The notes: generated by a model not told the origin, from the letters alone. Positions 8,987 through 18,486 are shown, counted from the first letter of the stretch. The stretch: 53,611 nucleotides of DNA from Thermoproteota archaeon (GCA_030549835.1 JAUQQR010000005.1:1-53611), one strand, 5' to 3'. A program made the numbers and translations.

Positions 8987-10536
8987 GTATGGAGCTCCAA
9001 ATACCATTACTATGGGTTACAGTACTAGCACCTCCACTACTAGCTATACTATTCAAGCTATTAACGCTAGAGCATCGCAATACGCGTCTCTTATCATACT
9101 TAACAGCATTTATACTCTTAATTCCAGCATTTATTTCAGTTTATTATCTTGGCATCAAGAGAGTTAGTTTTGTAAAGGATCCAATAGTTCTAAATTTAAC
9201 AGATTATGGTATAGGCTACTTTATGCTAGTAATTGATGGAGTCTCCCTACCAATTGTATTAGGGATTTCAATTGTAACAGCTTTAGTCTCAGTATATAGT
9301 ATTAAGTATATGGAGCATAGAATAGATGAGTTAAGAAGGGAGCGTGTAGAGGCTCCAGGGATTTACGCATATTACATACTCTATAACGCCTTCTCATCCT
9401 CTATGCTAGGTATGGCTTACTCAACTAATCTTATAGAATTCTTTATATTCCTCGAGATATCATTGATAACATCCTTCGCGTTAATAGCTTACTATGGATA
9501 TGGTGATAGACTTAGGATAGCATTAATGTATTTCGTCTGGACTCATATTGGGGGAGCCTTATTCCTAGTAGGCATATTATTCTATGGAGTGAATACTGGA
9601 GGATTTGATATTATAGGTATGGATCTCAGCTATAATAGGGTATATGCAGATTTAGATCTTAGAGGCTTAGCTATCTTAGCCCCTATCTCGATACTATTAG
9701 GGTTAATGATTAAAATGGCTATTATAGGTGTGCACATGTGGCTCCCATACGCTCACGCTGAAGCTCCAACACCTGTATCAGCCCTACTATCCCCTAATTT
9801 AATAGGCATAGCTGGGTATGCTATAGCTAGATTTAGCATAATACTCTTTCCAGAGTTTATGGTTAGTATAAAGAGTATCCTTGTTATCTTATCATTTGCT
9901 ACCATAATATATGGGGGTTTTGTAGCATTAAGACAAAATGATTTTAAGAGATTCCTAGCATATTCTAGTATAAGTCAAATGGGCTATATACTATTAGGGG
10001 TCTCAACACTCACATATTTCGGAGTAGCTGGAGCAATGATACATTATCTAAGCCACGCCATAGGTAAAGCTGTACTCTTCATGATATCAGGGGTATTTAT
10101 AACAGAGGTTAGAGGGCTAAGAGACATGAATTTAATGGGTGGGCTAGCAAGAGTATATCCTGCTATGGCTTCTCTAGCTCTAATAGGCTTCATGCATTTA
10201 TCTGGAATACCTCCAACTGTAGGCTTATGGGGAGAACTCCTAATACTCATAGGGCTAGTTCAAGCTTATAACCCAGCATCTAAAATAGACCTTATCACTA
10301 TAGCTATAGCTGTAATATCTGCTTTCATTATTACAGCTGTTTATTCATTCATAGCTATGAGGAGAATATTCTTTGGTAGAGTTAGAGTTACGGGTGTATT
10401 TGAGAATATTGACCAATTTAAAGTCACAATACTAATTCTAGGCGTATCTGGAGTAGTATTCTTCCTCATGATAGGTCTAATAATATTACCTCTTAGAGAT
10501 GCTGTAGGATACTTATTAGAACCTATAATTAGGTGA
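8983..10536 (+). CDS. nuoM: Complex I-like antiporter subunit (NuoM-type)
   Basis: One of three Mrp-like pumping subunits; 517 residues and about 14 hydrophobic helices. Family marks are FLEISLITSFALIA (helix 5 Glu), GLMIKMAIIGVHMWLPYAHAEAP (helix 7-8 Lys and His), SALLSPN, and the helix 12 stretch SHAIGKAVLFM. The order J-K-M-L-N differs from the E. coli order J-K-L-M-N. The assignment as M rather than L rests on length and the lack of a long C-terminal extension. ATG start in an ATGA overlap with nuoK. Confidence 0.92.
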   Translation: MSMELQIPLLWVTVLAPPLLAILFKLLTLEHRNTRLLSYLTAFILLIPAFISVYYLGIKRVSFVKDPIVLNLTDYGIGYFMLVIDGVSLPIVLGISIVTALVSVYSIKYMEHRIDELRRERVEAPGIYAYYILYNAFSSSMLGMAYSTNLIEFFIFLEISLITSFALIAYYGYGDRLRIALMYFVWTHIGGALFLVGILFYGVNTGGFDIIGMDLSYNRVYADLDLRGLAILAPISILLGLMIKMAIIGVHMWLPYAHAEAPTPVSALLSPNLIGIAGYAIARFSIILFPEFMVSIKSILVILSFATIIYGGFVALRQNDFKRFLAYSSISQMGYILLGVSTLTYFGVAGAMIHYLSHAIGKAVLFMISGVFITEVRGLRDMNLMGGLARVYPAMASLALIGFMHLSGIPPTVGLWGELLILIGLVQAYNPASKIDLITIAIAVISAFIITAVYSFIAMRRIFFGRVRVTGVFENIDQFKVTILILGVSGVVFFLMIGLIILPLRDAVGYLLEPIIR

Positions 10537-12596
10537 GGGTTATGGCGGAATATGAGTCTTTATTCCCCTGGATTTTCTCATGGCTAGCTCCATTTATAGG
10601 ATCATTTATTATAGCTTTAGGTTTACTAGCTAGGGTTAGAGATGAGAGATTCTACGGTTATACTAGTGTTTTTAGCATACTAGTCTCTGCAATTATAGCT
10701 TCATATGCTTCATATAAGGTATTATCTGAGGGTAGAGTAATATACTCTGGGGGAGACATTATATGGATTCCATGGATTAACGTAACTCTAGGGACGTATT
10801 TTGATGGATTATCTGCGATTATGTCTCTAATAGTATCATGGGTTAGCCTACTTATAGCAGTCTATAGCATTAAGTACATGGAGGGAGACTGGGGTTATGG
10901 TAGGTACTTCTTCTTCTTTACATTCTTCGTTGGTAGCATGCTCCTACTAGTATTAGCTGATAATTTCATATTAATGTTTATAGGCTGGGAGGGCACTGGG
11001 CTCTGCAGTTATGCTTTAATAAGCCACTGGTATACTGATGAGGAGGATAAGTGGGTTGGAAAACCAGGTAGGTATGCTCTAGGATTCCCAATGTTTTTTG
11101 AGCCTACTCATAGTGGTGTTAGAGCCATACTCTTTACAAGAGTAGGAGATTTAGGGCTACTACTAGGTATAGTCATACTATATGCACTGACTGGTACATT
11201 TAACATAGTAGAGCTCGTAAATAAAGCCCCAGAATGGTTAGAGCCTCTGGCCTCTAAGGGAATACTATCATTACTACTAATTACCTTAACCTTAGGAGCT
11301 CTAGCTAAGAGTGCCCAGTTCCCGTTCCATGAGTGGCTTGTAACAGCTATGACAGGACCTACACCAATATCAGCTCTAATACACGCTGCTACTATGGTGA
11401 AAGCTGGTATATACTTATTCCTTAGATTAACTCCAATACTACTATCTGGAGCCTTACTAGTCCATGGCGAGGTGTCAAGCTTAGTTACACAAGAGCTCTA
11501 TAATTACTTCTTAGTTGTAGCCGTTATAGGAGCTCTGACAGCCTTCATGTTAGCATCTATGGCTCTAGTATCTGATGAGATTAAGCTTATACTAGCATAC
11601 TCTACAGCTAGCCAGATAGGCTATATGTTCTTAGGAGCAGCATCTGCTGGACTACTAGTTCATACTTTAAAACCTGAGATTATAGCTGAGGGGTTAATAG
11701 CAGGGTTATCACACTTAGCTAGCCACGCTGTATTTAAGGCTGCATTATTCCTCGTAGCTGGATGGCTTATACACGTAGCTCATAGCAGGTTTATTGACCC
11801 TATGGGGGGTTACGCTAAGTATATGAGGTTAACAGCACTATCTCTATGGCTCGCAGGTCTAAGCTTAGCCGGTTTGCCCCCATTATCAGGATTCTTTAGT
11901 AAAGAGCTAGTAATACATATATCAAGCCATGCAGCCCCACTACTATCTGGGCTAGCTATACTAACAGCTATGCTAACAGCCGCTTATACGATAAGGCTAG
12001 TCTTAAGAGTTCTACACCTACCACCATATGAGGCTGGGGTTAGGCATAAGCCTGGGGAAGCCCCAAGTGTAATGTTAACTCCATACCTAGTACTAGCCAT
12101 TGCATCCCTAGCTATAGGCTTATCATGGCCTATAGCCTCTAATATATACATGAGAGCTGCTGAGCTAACATTAGCTCTAGGTGTCGGGTATGAGGCTAGT
12201 GTTAGCCTCTCAACTTTAACATTAATAGTAGTAAGTGCTATTACAGCTACTATAGCTACCGTATACATAGTATACTACGTAATTAAGCTTAACTTTTCAG
12301 AGTTAATTGCTAAGAATAGGCTCTCAAGAGTAATCTATGACTTCCTCTATGATAGGTGGCTTATTAACCCAGCTATATACGCTATATTCAAGAATGGCGG
12401 GCTTAGAGTTGCTAATACAGCATTAGATATTGATGAAAGCATAGACTACACTTACCATAAACTAACACCATCTATAGGCTCAATTATAGCTAATTATATT
12501 AGAGGGGTTCATAGAGGTAGAACTGATTACTATATTACGTTATATATAGTATCAGCTGTCTTAATCATACTCCTAGCGTTAATAGCTATAAGGTGA
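10533..12596 (+). CDS. nuoL: Complex I-like antiporter subunit (NuoL-type)
   Basis: The largest pumping subunit; 687 residues. Conserved features are FIGWEGTGLCSYALISHWY (helix 5 Glu), LGALAKSAQFPFHEWLVTAMTGPTPISALIHAATMVKAG split over helices 7-8, and SHAVFKAALFLVAG (helix 12 Lys). The long C-terminal part (after about 570) contains a hydrophilic, helix-forming segment and a last membrane helix. It may correspond to the lateral helix HL and TM16 of NuoL (inference). The frame opens at GTG 10533, overlapping the nuoM stop; ATG 10542 is an alternative start. Confidence 0.93.
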   Translation: MRVMAEYESLFPWIFSWLAPFIGSFIIALGLLARVRDERFYGYTSVFSILVSAIIASYASYKVLSEGRVIYSGGDIIWIPWINVTLGTYFDGLSAIMSLIVSWVSLLIAVYSIKYMEGDWGYGRYFFFFTFFVGSMLLLVLADNFILMFIGWEGTGLCSYALISHWYTDEEDKWVGKPGRYALGFPMFFEPTHSGVRAILFTRVGDLGLLLGIVILYALTGTFNIVELVNKAPEWLEPLASKGILSLLLITLTLGALAKSAQFPFHEWLVTAMTGPTPISALIHAATMVKAGIYLFLRLTPILLSGALLVHGEVSSLVTQELYNYFLVVAVIGALTAFMLASMALVSDEIKLILAYSTASQIGYMFLGAASAGLLVHTLKPEIIAEGLIAGLSHLASHAVFKAALFLVAGWLIHVAHSRFIDPMGGYAKYMRLTALSLWLAGLSLAGLPPLSGFFSKELVIHISSHAAPLLSGLAILTAMLTAAYTIRLVLRVLHLPPYEAGVRHKPGEAPSVMLTPYLVLAIASLAIGLSWPIASNIYMRAAELTLALGVGYEASVSLSTLTLIVVSAITATIATVYIVYYVIKLNFSELIAKNRLSRVIYDFLYDRWLINPAIYAIFKNGGLRVANTALDIDESIDYTYHKLTPSIGSIIANYIRGVHRGRTDYYITLYIVSAVLIILLALIAIR

Positions 12597-12600
12597 TGAT

Positions 12601-13986
12601 ATGTTGATGATAGCTGAGATCTTAGTCTATATCACACTTGTTTCATCCCTCATAATACCTTTAATGGATGCTCTAGGCTATGGTAGGAGTAGGGCGGTAG
12701 TTATAGTGTCTTGGGTAGGCGTAGCATCATTTACTATTGCATCTATAATACTACTATCTACTAGTAGTGTAAATGAATTCTATGCCGGCTTAGTTGTTCA
12801 CGATAGCTTCACATCTCTAATCCTACTAGGTGCATCTATAGCAGCTATTCTGGTATTGATAGCTGTAAATATGGATGCTATAGTGTGGCCTAGTAATCCA
12901 GCATTCTACAGCTTAATTCCTTTAATACTATTTGGTCTCTTCTATCTCGCTGGTGCTAATAGTATTATAACTGTTATAGCATCATGGCTTCTAGTATCTG
13001 TTGCTAGCTATGTTATGGTAGCTTTGCCAGGTGATAGAGAGAGTAGACTTGCAGCTATTAGATATGTATTTATAGGTGCAACTGCTACACTAATAATAGC
13101 TTTATGGGCCTCAGCAACCCTAATTGGAGCCGGTATAGAATTGATAACACCTATAAAACCTAGAGAGTTTAAGTCTGAAGCATTCCTAGTATTATCATTA
13201 GCTCTTGCAGCTTTTGGATTTAAACTAGGAGTAGTACCCTTCCACTGGTGGCTTCCAAGTGTATATGGTAGGGCTGATGGGAGACCTATAGCTATAGTAG
13301 CTGGAATAGTTAAGCTTGGTTTTATAGCTTTAATTGTTAGGATTATATCTGAAAGTTTTGCCGGCTCTCTAGATGCTGCTTTTATAATAGCTCTTATAGC
13401 TATAGCTACAATGACATATGGTAATATAGCTGCTCTTACAACCCTAGACCTTCAGAGACTCCTAGCATATAGTAGTATAGCACACGTAGGCTATATTATA
13501 TCAGCATTAACAGTTATAATAGCTGAGCCTAATAGCCCAGTTAGTAAGTTAGCCTTAGCTGGAGTAGCTATACAGTCTATAGCCTACACTTTAGCTAAGA
13601 CACCACTATTCACTCTAGTAGCGGAAGCTGGTAGAGAGTTAGAGGGAGAGCTTAGAGGCCTCTTAGCTAGAGATAATACTACAGCTATCTCTTCAACAAT
13701 ACTACTAGCAAGCCTACTAGGAATACCGCCACTAATAGGATTCTGGGGTAAATTATTCATATTCCTACCACTAGCAAGCTACTCTATAATACTACTAATA
13801 GTAGCGTTAGTTAATAGCGGTATAAGCTCAGTATACTATATTAGGGCTTTAAGAAACATAGTAACACCAGCTGCTACTCAACAAAGTAGAATAATAAGGG
13901 ATAGATATAGAGCTGTTGTAGTAATATCAGCTATAGCAACAATAATACTAGGACTCATAGCACCAATTATTATAAGACTTATTTAA
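12601..13986 (+). CDS. nuoN: Complex I-like antiporter subunit (NuoN-type)
   Basis: The third Mrp-like subunit; 461 residues and about 13-14 helices. It has the usual FGFKLGVVPFHWWLPSVYGRADG segment (helix 7-8 Lys and His) and a helix 12 AYTLAKTPLF segment. Helix 5 reads ITVIASWLLVSVASYVM, without an obvious acidic residue where M and L have Glu. It starts at ATG 12601, 4 bp after nuoL and behind a GGTGAT, and is the last gene of the operon. The subunits seen are A, B, C, D, H, I, J, K, M, L and N; E, F and G are absent. Confidence 0.92.
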   Translation: MLMIAEILVYITLVSSLIIPLMDALGYGRSRAVVIVSWVGVASFTIASIILLSTSSVNEFYAGLVVHDSFTSLILLGASIAAILVLIAVNMDAIVWPSNPAFYSLIPLILFGLFYLAGANSIITVIASWLLVSVASYVMVALPGDRESRLAAIRYVFIGATATLIIALWASATLIGAGIELITPIKPREFKSEAFLVLSLALAAFGFKLGVVPFHWWLPSVYGRADGRPIAIVAGIVKLGFIALIVRIISESFAGSLDAAFIIALIAIATMTYGNIAALTTLDLQRLLAYSSIAHVGYIISALTVIIAEPNSPVSKLALAGVAIQSIAYTLAKTPLFTLVAEAGRELEGELRGLLARDNTTAISSTILLASLLGIPPLIGFWGKLFIFLPLASYSIILLIVALVNSGISSVYYIRALRNIVTPAATQQSRIIRDRYRAVVVISAIATIILGLIAPIIIRLI

Positions 13987-14039
13987 CTTAGCTAATGAAC
14001 TCTTCTAAATTAATAAAACCTCAACTATTTCTATACAAG

Positions 14040-14100
14040 TTGTGTCAGATTGTGATCCTCTCTTCACCATATTCAGTCTGGCTAGGATTCTTCATCCATA
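14040..14100 (-). ncRNA. C/D box sRNA (2'-O-methylation guide)
   Basis: On the minus strand the order is box C ATGAAGA (14095-14089), a 12-nt guide, box D' CTGA (14076-14073), a 5-nt spacer, box C' GTGAAGA (14067-14061), a 12-nt guide, and box D CTGA (14048-14045). Two guides of exactly 12 nt and a short symmetrical D'-C' spacer are the known architecture of archaeal dual-guide sRNAs. Both C boxes share the same deviation from RUGAUGA. By the D+5 rule the target nucleotides would be U (5'-AUUGUGAUCCUC) and G (5'-UCUGGCUAGGAU). I could not place these targets. It lies between two convergent genes, with short TTCTAT/ATAGAA flanks that can pair. Confidence 0.78.
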
Positions 14101-14140
14101 GAATATCTACTATGTGAAGACTTAAATATATGTGGATTTC

Positions 14141-14575
14141 CTAAGATTTCTCAACGGCTCTCTCTGCATTTTTTAATGCTTCCTCTAAGACGAGTCTAGC
14201 TTCATTTCTCAGATTATCGATTGGGATTTGTGGAAAGTCTCTAAGTGTATCTACTATAAGTTTCTCGATAGCTTCCTGAGTAATTGTTATAGTATAGTGT
14301 ATATCTGGAGGAGTATAAGCTTTTAGAACTTCTATGGCATATGTTAGAGCTAGAGGGGTTTTTACTAGCTCACTATTAACATAACCTAATATGAGCATTG
14401 TCTCTAGTCTTAAAGCTATTCTCTCTAAGATATCATTCATAGCAATAAGTTTAATAGCTGTATCCTTATCGCCAAGCGCTTTAAGCCTCATGATAGATGT
14501 TCTAATTTTAACTTGAGCTCTCCTAATATCACTCAGTATTTTGAATATACTTGATCTAAAATGACTTATGTACAC
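14141..14575 (-). CDS. Short ESCRT-III (CdvB/Snf7)-like protein
   Basis: A 144-residue, entirely helical, charged protein. The stretch ILERIALRLETMLILGYV followed by a long helix resembles the alpha2-alpha3 core of archaeal CdvB paralogues (compare the family pattern VALRLETVKDLGDV). Those proteins form membrane-remodelling filaments in cell division or vesicle release. The first helical hairpin looks about 25 residues shorter than in usual CdvB proteins, and no winged-helix or MIM motif follows, so it would be a minimal paralogue. GTG start. A TTTAAATA box about 20-25 bp upstream suggests a leaderless message. It is not beside cdvA or cdvC here. Function inferred. Confidence 0.55.
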   Translation of the reverse strand: MYISHFRSSIFKILSDIRRAQVKIRTSIMRLKALGDKDTAIKLIAMNDILERIALRLETMLILGYVNSELVKTPLALTYAIEVLKAYTPPDIHYTITITQEAIEKLIVDTLRDFPQIPIDNLRNEARLVLEEALKNAERAVEKS

Positions 14576-14591
14576 AGCTATAGCCCCAAAT

Positions 14592-14600
14592 GCTTATTTA
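14592..14600 (-). promoter_or_regulatory. TATA-like box for the ESCRT-III-like gene
   Basis: Read on the minus strand, CTTTAAATAAG lies about 20-25 bp upstream of the GTG at 14575. This spacing places the transcription start at or next to the start codon, the leaderless arrangement common in crenarchaea. Position and sequence are seen; activity is inferred. Confidence 0.45.
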
Positions 14601-14675
14601 AAGATAAAAGATTTAAAGAGAGAGGGGCTTTTATTTGACTAAATATCTATTAGGTTGAGTTACTTATAGAGACTA

Positions 14676-17003
14676 TTAACCTAGCCACCTATAAATAAAT
14701 ACTATAACAGCATAATCTTGTACTCTATCAGTTGTAGTCTCGCTTGCGAAACAGGATACTATAATAGCTTCTGGGGAAAACCTCTTAGACCCACCAATAT
14801 TGAGTACTGGTATTGGCTGGCCCATGGCTGGATCGTAGACCATAGGTATTACATTTACATTCCTATCCGATAGTGTTGGACATTTACTCGCTATCCCTTT
14901 ATTAGGTATATGTGTTAATCCTTCAAGACCAAACTTGTATATTAGAGAGTTTAGAACTAATCTTACATTACCCTCAGGTGACCCTATGAATCCTGGAAAG
15001 TGTAGTGACCTAAACTGACTACTAATTACCTGGCTTGAGTATTCTGTACCGAATGGTGATGGGGCGAACGGGTCAATCCTATAACCTATTCTAAGCATTT
15101 GGAATGATTTAGGGAAATCTGCAACACCATGCATTACTATGAAGTTAGCTCCTTGAATTTGCTGAGTGAATATTGGCATAGCAAACACGTCTGTAGTATT
15201 TTGTAATCTTACTAGTATATAGCCCTCATAGAATACTATGTAGGTATTATTTGGTTTAGCTTTAAATAATTGTAGTAGTTCAGATGCTTCATCCTCGTCT
15301 CCTGTTAGTATTCTAGCTAATATTCTTATTTGAGTCTCATTCCATGTAGATCCGTCTGCTACTGAGGGCCTCCTGCCTATTACTGAGATCCAGTAGCCGT
15401 AGTCCCACCAGCTTACTATTAGAGCGTCTTCGCTAGTATTAGCTCTTATATATTCTAGGGCTCTAATCCATGCATCATTAATGGGTACTAGGGCCTCTCC
15501 TCCTCTAAAGAATACTGATAAACCTGAGGTTAGTATCTGTGGTGCCCTAAGACTATTAACATCATAGCTTGACTTAGCGTAGTAGGCTGAGCTTAGTAAA
15601 ACTATTACTATTATTACTAGCGCTATGAATAGCCTCATATCATCTACTACAATTGACCCCCTACGCTTCCCCTCTAATACTATCTTCTCACTAGACATCC
15701 ATAACCCTACTGCTAAGCCTGCAGTTAGTGAAGTGTAGTATGATGCTACTTGTAGGAAGTAAGCCATATTCTTAGCAGCATATGTTATGATTAGAGCCAT
15801 TATGAATAAGCTTAGGATTAAGTGATCAACGGGATACCTCCTCCCACTATAAAGCTTATAGGCATAATACATTAAGCCTATAACCGTTATTAATAGTGAT
15901 ACACCAATCTCTCTAAAAAGCATACTCCATGCTAGAGAAGCGTGCTCAGCTACACTCTCAGCTAGAGGACTAAACTCTCTAATACCGAGAGCTAGTAGGA
16001 GCCTGCCAGGAACACTTAGAGTACCCGTAACTATTAAAGCTAACCCTCCAATTATGCCTGAAGCTAGAATCCAGGCATATAAGAGCCTATTAAATGGAAA
16101 TAGTTTGGCGCCTAACCCTGATTTATCCCAGAAACTTATAATAGCATATAGTATAAGTGACGCTATAACGCTAAAACCTAAACCTGAGATGAAGTACTCA
16201 TAGCCAACTCCGGGATAAATCGAGGCTAACACTATGAAGGGTATAGATATGAGAGAGTATACTAAAAGTCTACTTTTATCAGATCCTCCATGTATTAGGG
16301 GATCAAGCAGTATTATTAGGGTAAAGGAGACAGTTATAAAATGGTAGCCACCCCATATAAAAGATATGAACCCCGCAGACAAACCTGCAAGGATAGAGTA
16401 TAATATCCTAGCCTTACCTCTACTAGAGAGAGCTAAGGCTAAGAGTATATAGAATAAAGTCATAAATACTAATGCTATAACCATTTTCTCAACAAAACCT
16501 ACAGTAGTCCTACCTATAGCACCTGGAAGTAGTGAGAAGAGAGCTACAGATACTAGCCCACCTAATCTAGACCCTGTTAAAACCCATACTAATACGTAGC
16601 TGAGGAGAGCGGCTAAAATCCCAGCAAATACTGGAAATAATGCTATCCAATCTTTTAATGTAATTCCAGTAAATTTAACTAAATGATATGTAGCTGTAGC
16701 TATCCATGCAGTACCAATATATTCCTGGCTGAGGAAGTTTCTTCCATATGGATACCAGAATAACTTAGATCCTCTAAGCTCATTAAAGCTAAATAATCCA
16801 TTAGTATAGAATTGCTCAGCTATCCAGTACATTATCCAAGGATCTGCCTCATCAAGTTCTAATCCATACTTTATAGCTGGGAGTATTCTAAGATAAAAGC
16901 CTAATGCCAATAGTAGGATTAATGATGTAATTGCTATTATTACTGAAATTCTAGCTATAAACAAGATAAATCTAGCGTATCCCTGGATTGAGGGATTACT
17001 CAA
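14676..17003 (-). CDS. aglB: Oligosaccharyltransferase STT3/AglB
   Basis: The catalytic subunit that moves lipid-linked glycan to Asn in N-X-S/T sequons on the outer face of the membrane; 775 residues. The N-terminal half has about 13 membrane helices. The first outer loop carries LDEADPWIMYW with the metal-binding Asp. TTVGFVEKM in the middle fits the TIxE-like region. The soluble domain starts near residue 510 and contains the family signature SWWDYGYW (Trp-Trp-Asp at about 532). TTG start, with GGGAGG about 10 nt upstream. It is divergent from cPGS. The length is shorter than many AglB proteins but complete. Confidence 0.95.
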   Translation of the reverse strand: MSNPSIQGYARFILFIARISVIIAITSLILLLALGFYLRILPAIKYGLELDEADPWIMYWIAEQFYTNGLFSFNELRGSKLFWYPYGRNFLSQEYIGTAWIATATYHLVKFTGITLKDWIALFPVFAGILAALLSYVLVWVLTGSRLGGLVSVALFSLLPGAIGRTTVGFVEKMVIALVFMTLFYILLALALSSRGKARILYSILAGLSAGFISFIWGGYHFITVSFTLIILLDPLIHGGSDKSRLLVYSLISIPFIVLASIYPGVGYEYFISGLGFSVIASLILYAIISFWDKSGLGAKLFPFNRLLYAWILASGIIGGLALIVTGTLSVPGRLLLALGIREFSPLAESVAEHASLAWSMLFREIGVSLLITVIGLMYYAYKLYSGRRYPVDHLILSLFIMALIITYAAKNMAYFLQVASYYTSLTAGLAVGLWMSSEKIVLEGKRRGSIVVDDMRLFIALVIIVIVLLSSAYYAKSSYDVNSLRAPQILTSGLSVFFRGGEALVPINDAWIRALEYIRANTSEDALIVSWWDYGYWISVIGRRPSVADGSTWNETQIRILARILTGDEDEASELLQLFKAKPNNTYIVFYEGYILVRLQNTTDVFAMPIFTQQIQGANFIVMHGVADFPKSFQMLRIGYRIDPFAPSPFGTEYSSQVISSQFRSLHFPGFIGSPEGNVRLVLNSLIYKFGLEGLTHIPNKGIASKCPTLSDRNVNVIPMVYDPAMGQPIPVLNIGGSKRFSPEAIIVSCFASETTTDRVQDYAVIVFIYRWLG

Positions 17004-17145
17004 TCTTTACGCCTCCCAACTTTATCCTATTATCCTCATACGAGTTAAGCTTATAACTTTAAATAGTGTTACATTTAGTAACGTCAACATATATAAGTGT
17101 TCTATTCAATAATATTATTTATAGGAGAATAACGGAGGGTTAAGT
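17004..17145. promoter_or_regulatory. Divergent promoter region between aglB and cPGS
   Basis: For aglB (minus) a TATA-like CTTTAAATA is at about 17058-17066, and GGGAGG precedes the TTG start. For cPGS (plus) an AT-rich AATATTATTTATA is at about 17108-17120, and GGAGGG at 17135-17140 sits 5 bp before the ATG. I see no repeat or palindrome that would suggest a shared operator. Confidence 0.45.
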
Positions 17146-18486
17146 ATGCGTAGACCTATGAGAGTTATTATTCTTGGAGCTGGAGGGAGAGATTTCCATA
17201 ATTTTAACTTATTCTTCAAGGATAATAGTGATTTTGAAGTTGTAGCCTTCACCTCAACGCAAATTCCAGGTATTGAGGGTAGAGTTTATCCCCCAGAGCT
17301 TGCAGGTAGACTATACCCTAAGGGTATACCTATAGTATCTGAGGATATACTTGAAGATATAATTAAGACTTATAATGTTGATATAGCTGTTTTATCATAT
17401 AGTGATTTAACGTATAATAGTGTGGGTAGGATCATAAGTAGAGTATTAGCATCTGGAGCTTCATTTATGATTCTAGGACCTAATAATATAATGCTAGAAT
17501 CTAGGAAGCCTGTTATAGCTGTAACAGCTACTAGAACAGGATCTGGTAAGAGTAGTGTTTCTAGACGGATAGCTAAGATACTAGCTAGTAGAGGTTTAAA
17601 GGTCATACCTATAAGGCATCCTATGGCTTATAGGAGTTTTGAGGATAGTATTGTAGAGTGTTTTGATAGTATTGAGAGTTTAGATTTGAAAAATGTTACT
17701 CTAGAGGAGAGAGAAGAGTATGAGCATTACATTATGAATGGCTTCAAAGTATGCTCTGGGATTGACTATAAACAGGTATTAGATGTCGTAGAGAGAGAAG
17801 CTGATGTAATATTATGGGATGGAGGTAATAATGACTTACCATTCATAAAACCAGATTATATGATAACAGTAACCGACGCTATGAGGCCCGGCCAGGAGAT
17901 TTCAAGCTTCCCAGGAGAGGTTAATATTAAGCTAGCAGACGTAGTAATTATAAATAAAGCTGATCAAGCTAGGAAAGAAGATATAGAGAGAGTTAAGAGT
18001 AATGTAGCTACTATAAACCCTAAAGCTAAGATAGCTGTAGCTATTAGTAATGTCTATGTTAAAGAGCCTGAACTTATTAGAGGTAAGAGGGTTGTTGTAG
18101 TTGAAGATTCACCAACTGTAACACATGGAGAAGCACCTTATGGTGCCGGCTATGTAGCAGCAGTTAAGTATAATGCCCTAGAAATAGTAGATCCAAGACC
18201 TTACGCTATAGGCTTAATCGCTAAGCTCTACACACTATATCCACATATGTCTAAAGTAGTTCCAAGCACAGGCTATACTAGGGATCAGCTTAGAGACTTA
18301 GAGGAGACTTTAAGGAGAGTACCAGCAGATGTTATAGTATCCGGTAGCCCTGTTAACTTGAGTAGGCTTATAGATCCAGGTAAACCTATAGTTAGGGCCT
18401 ATTTTGATATTGAAATAATTGAGGGTCCATCACTAGAAGATATTGTAGAAGAGTTTCTAGAAAGAACTGCGAAGAGGAGAGAGTAA
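17146..18486 (+). CDS. cpgS: Cyclic 2,3-diphosphoglycerate synthetase family protein (COG2403-type)
   Basis: In methanogens this family cyclises 2,3-bisphosphoglycerate with ATP, making the thermoprotectant and phosphate store cDPG. The 446-residue protein has an N-terminal Rossmann-like domain (RVIILGAGGRDFHNFN) and a P-loop TATRTGSGKSS at about residues 128-138. A nucleotide-binding-like INKADQA follows, and later ILWDGGNNDLPF. The length matches the methanogen enzyme (about 460). The ATG has a GGAGGG Shine-Dalgarno sequence. The stop overlaps the carbamate kinase start (TAATG). Whether this crenarchaeal homologue makes cDPG is not shown by the sequence; the link to a carbamate kinase gene leaves room for another reaction. 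Confidence 0.8.
   Translation: MRRPMRVIILGAGGRDFHNFNLFFKDNSDFEVVAFTSTQIPGIEGRVYPPELAGRLYPKGIPIVSEDILEDIIKTYNVDIAVLSYSDLTYNSVGRIISRVLASGASFMILGPNNIMLESRKPVIAVTATRTGSGKSSVSRRIAKILASRGLKVIPIRHPMAYRSFEDSIVECFDSIESLDLKNVTLEEREEYEHYIMNGFKVCSGIDYKQVLDVVEREADVILWDGGNNDLPFIKPDYMITVTDAMRPGQEISSFPGEVNIKLADVVIINKADQARKEDIERVKSNVATINPKAKIAVAISNVYVKEPELIRGKRVVVVEDSPTVTHGEAPYGAGYVAAVKYNALEIVDPRPYAIGLIAKLYTLYPHMSKVVPSTGYTRDQLRDLEETLRRVPADVIVSGSPVNLSRLIDPGKPIVRAYFDIEIIEGPSLEDIVEEFLERTAKRRE

Noticed and set aside
3799-13986. Membrane-bound hydrogenase or MBS complex instead of a Nuo complex
   Set aside because: NuoD lacks [NiFe] cysteines, NuoA, C, J and K are typical of complex I, and three distinct antiporter-like subunits in J-K-M-L-N order fit Nuo.
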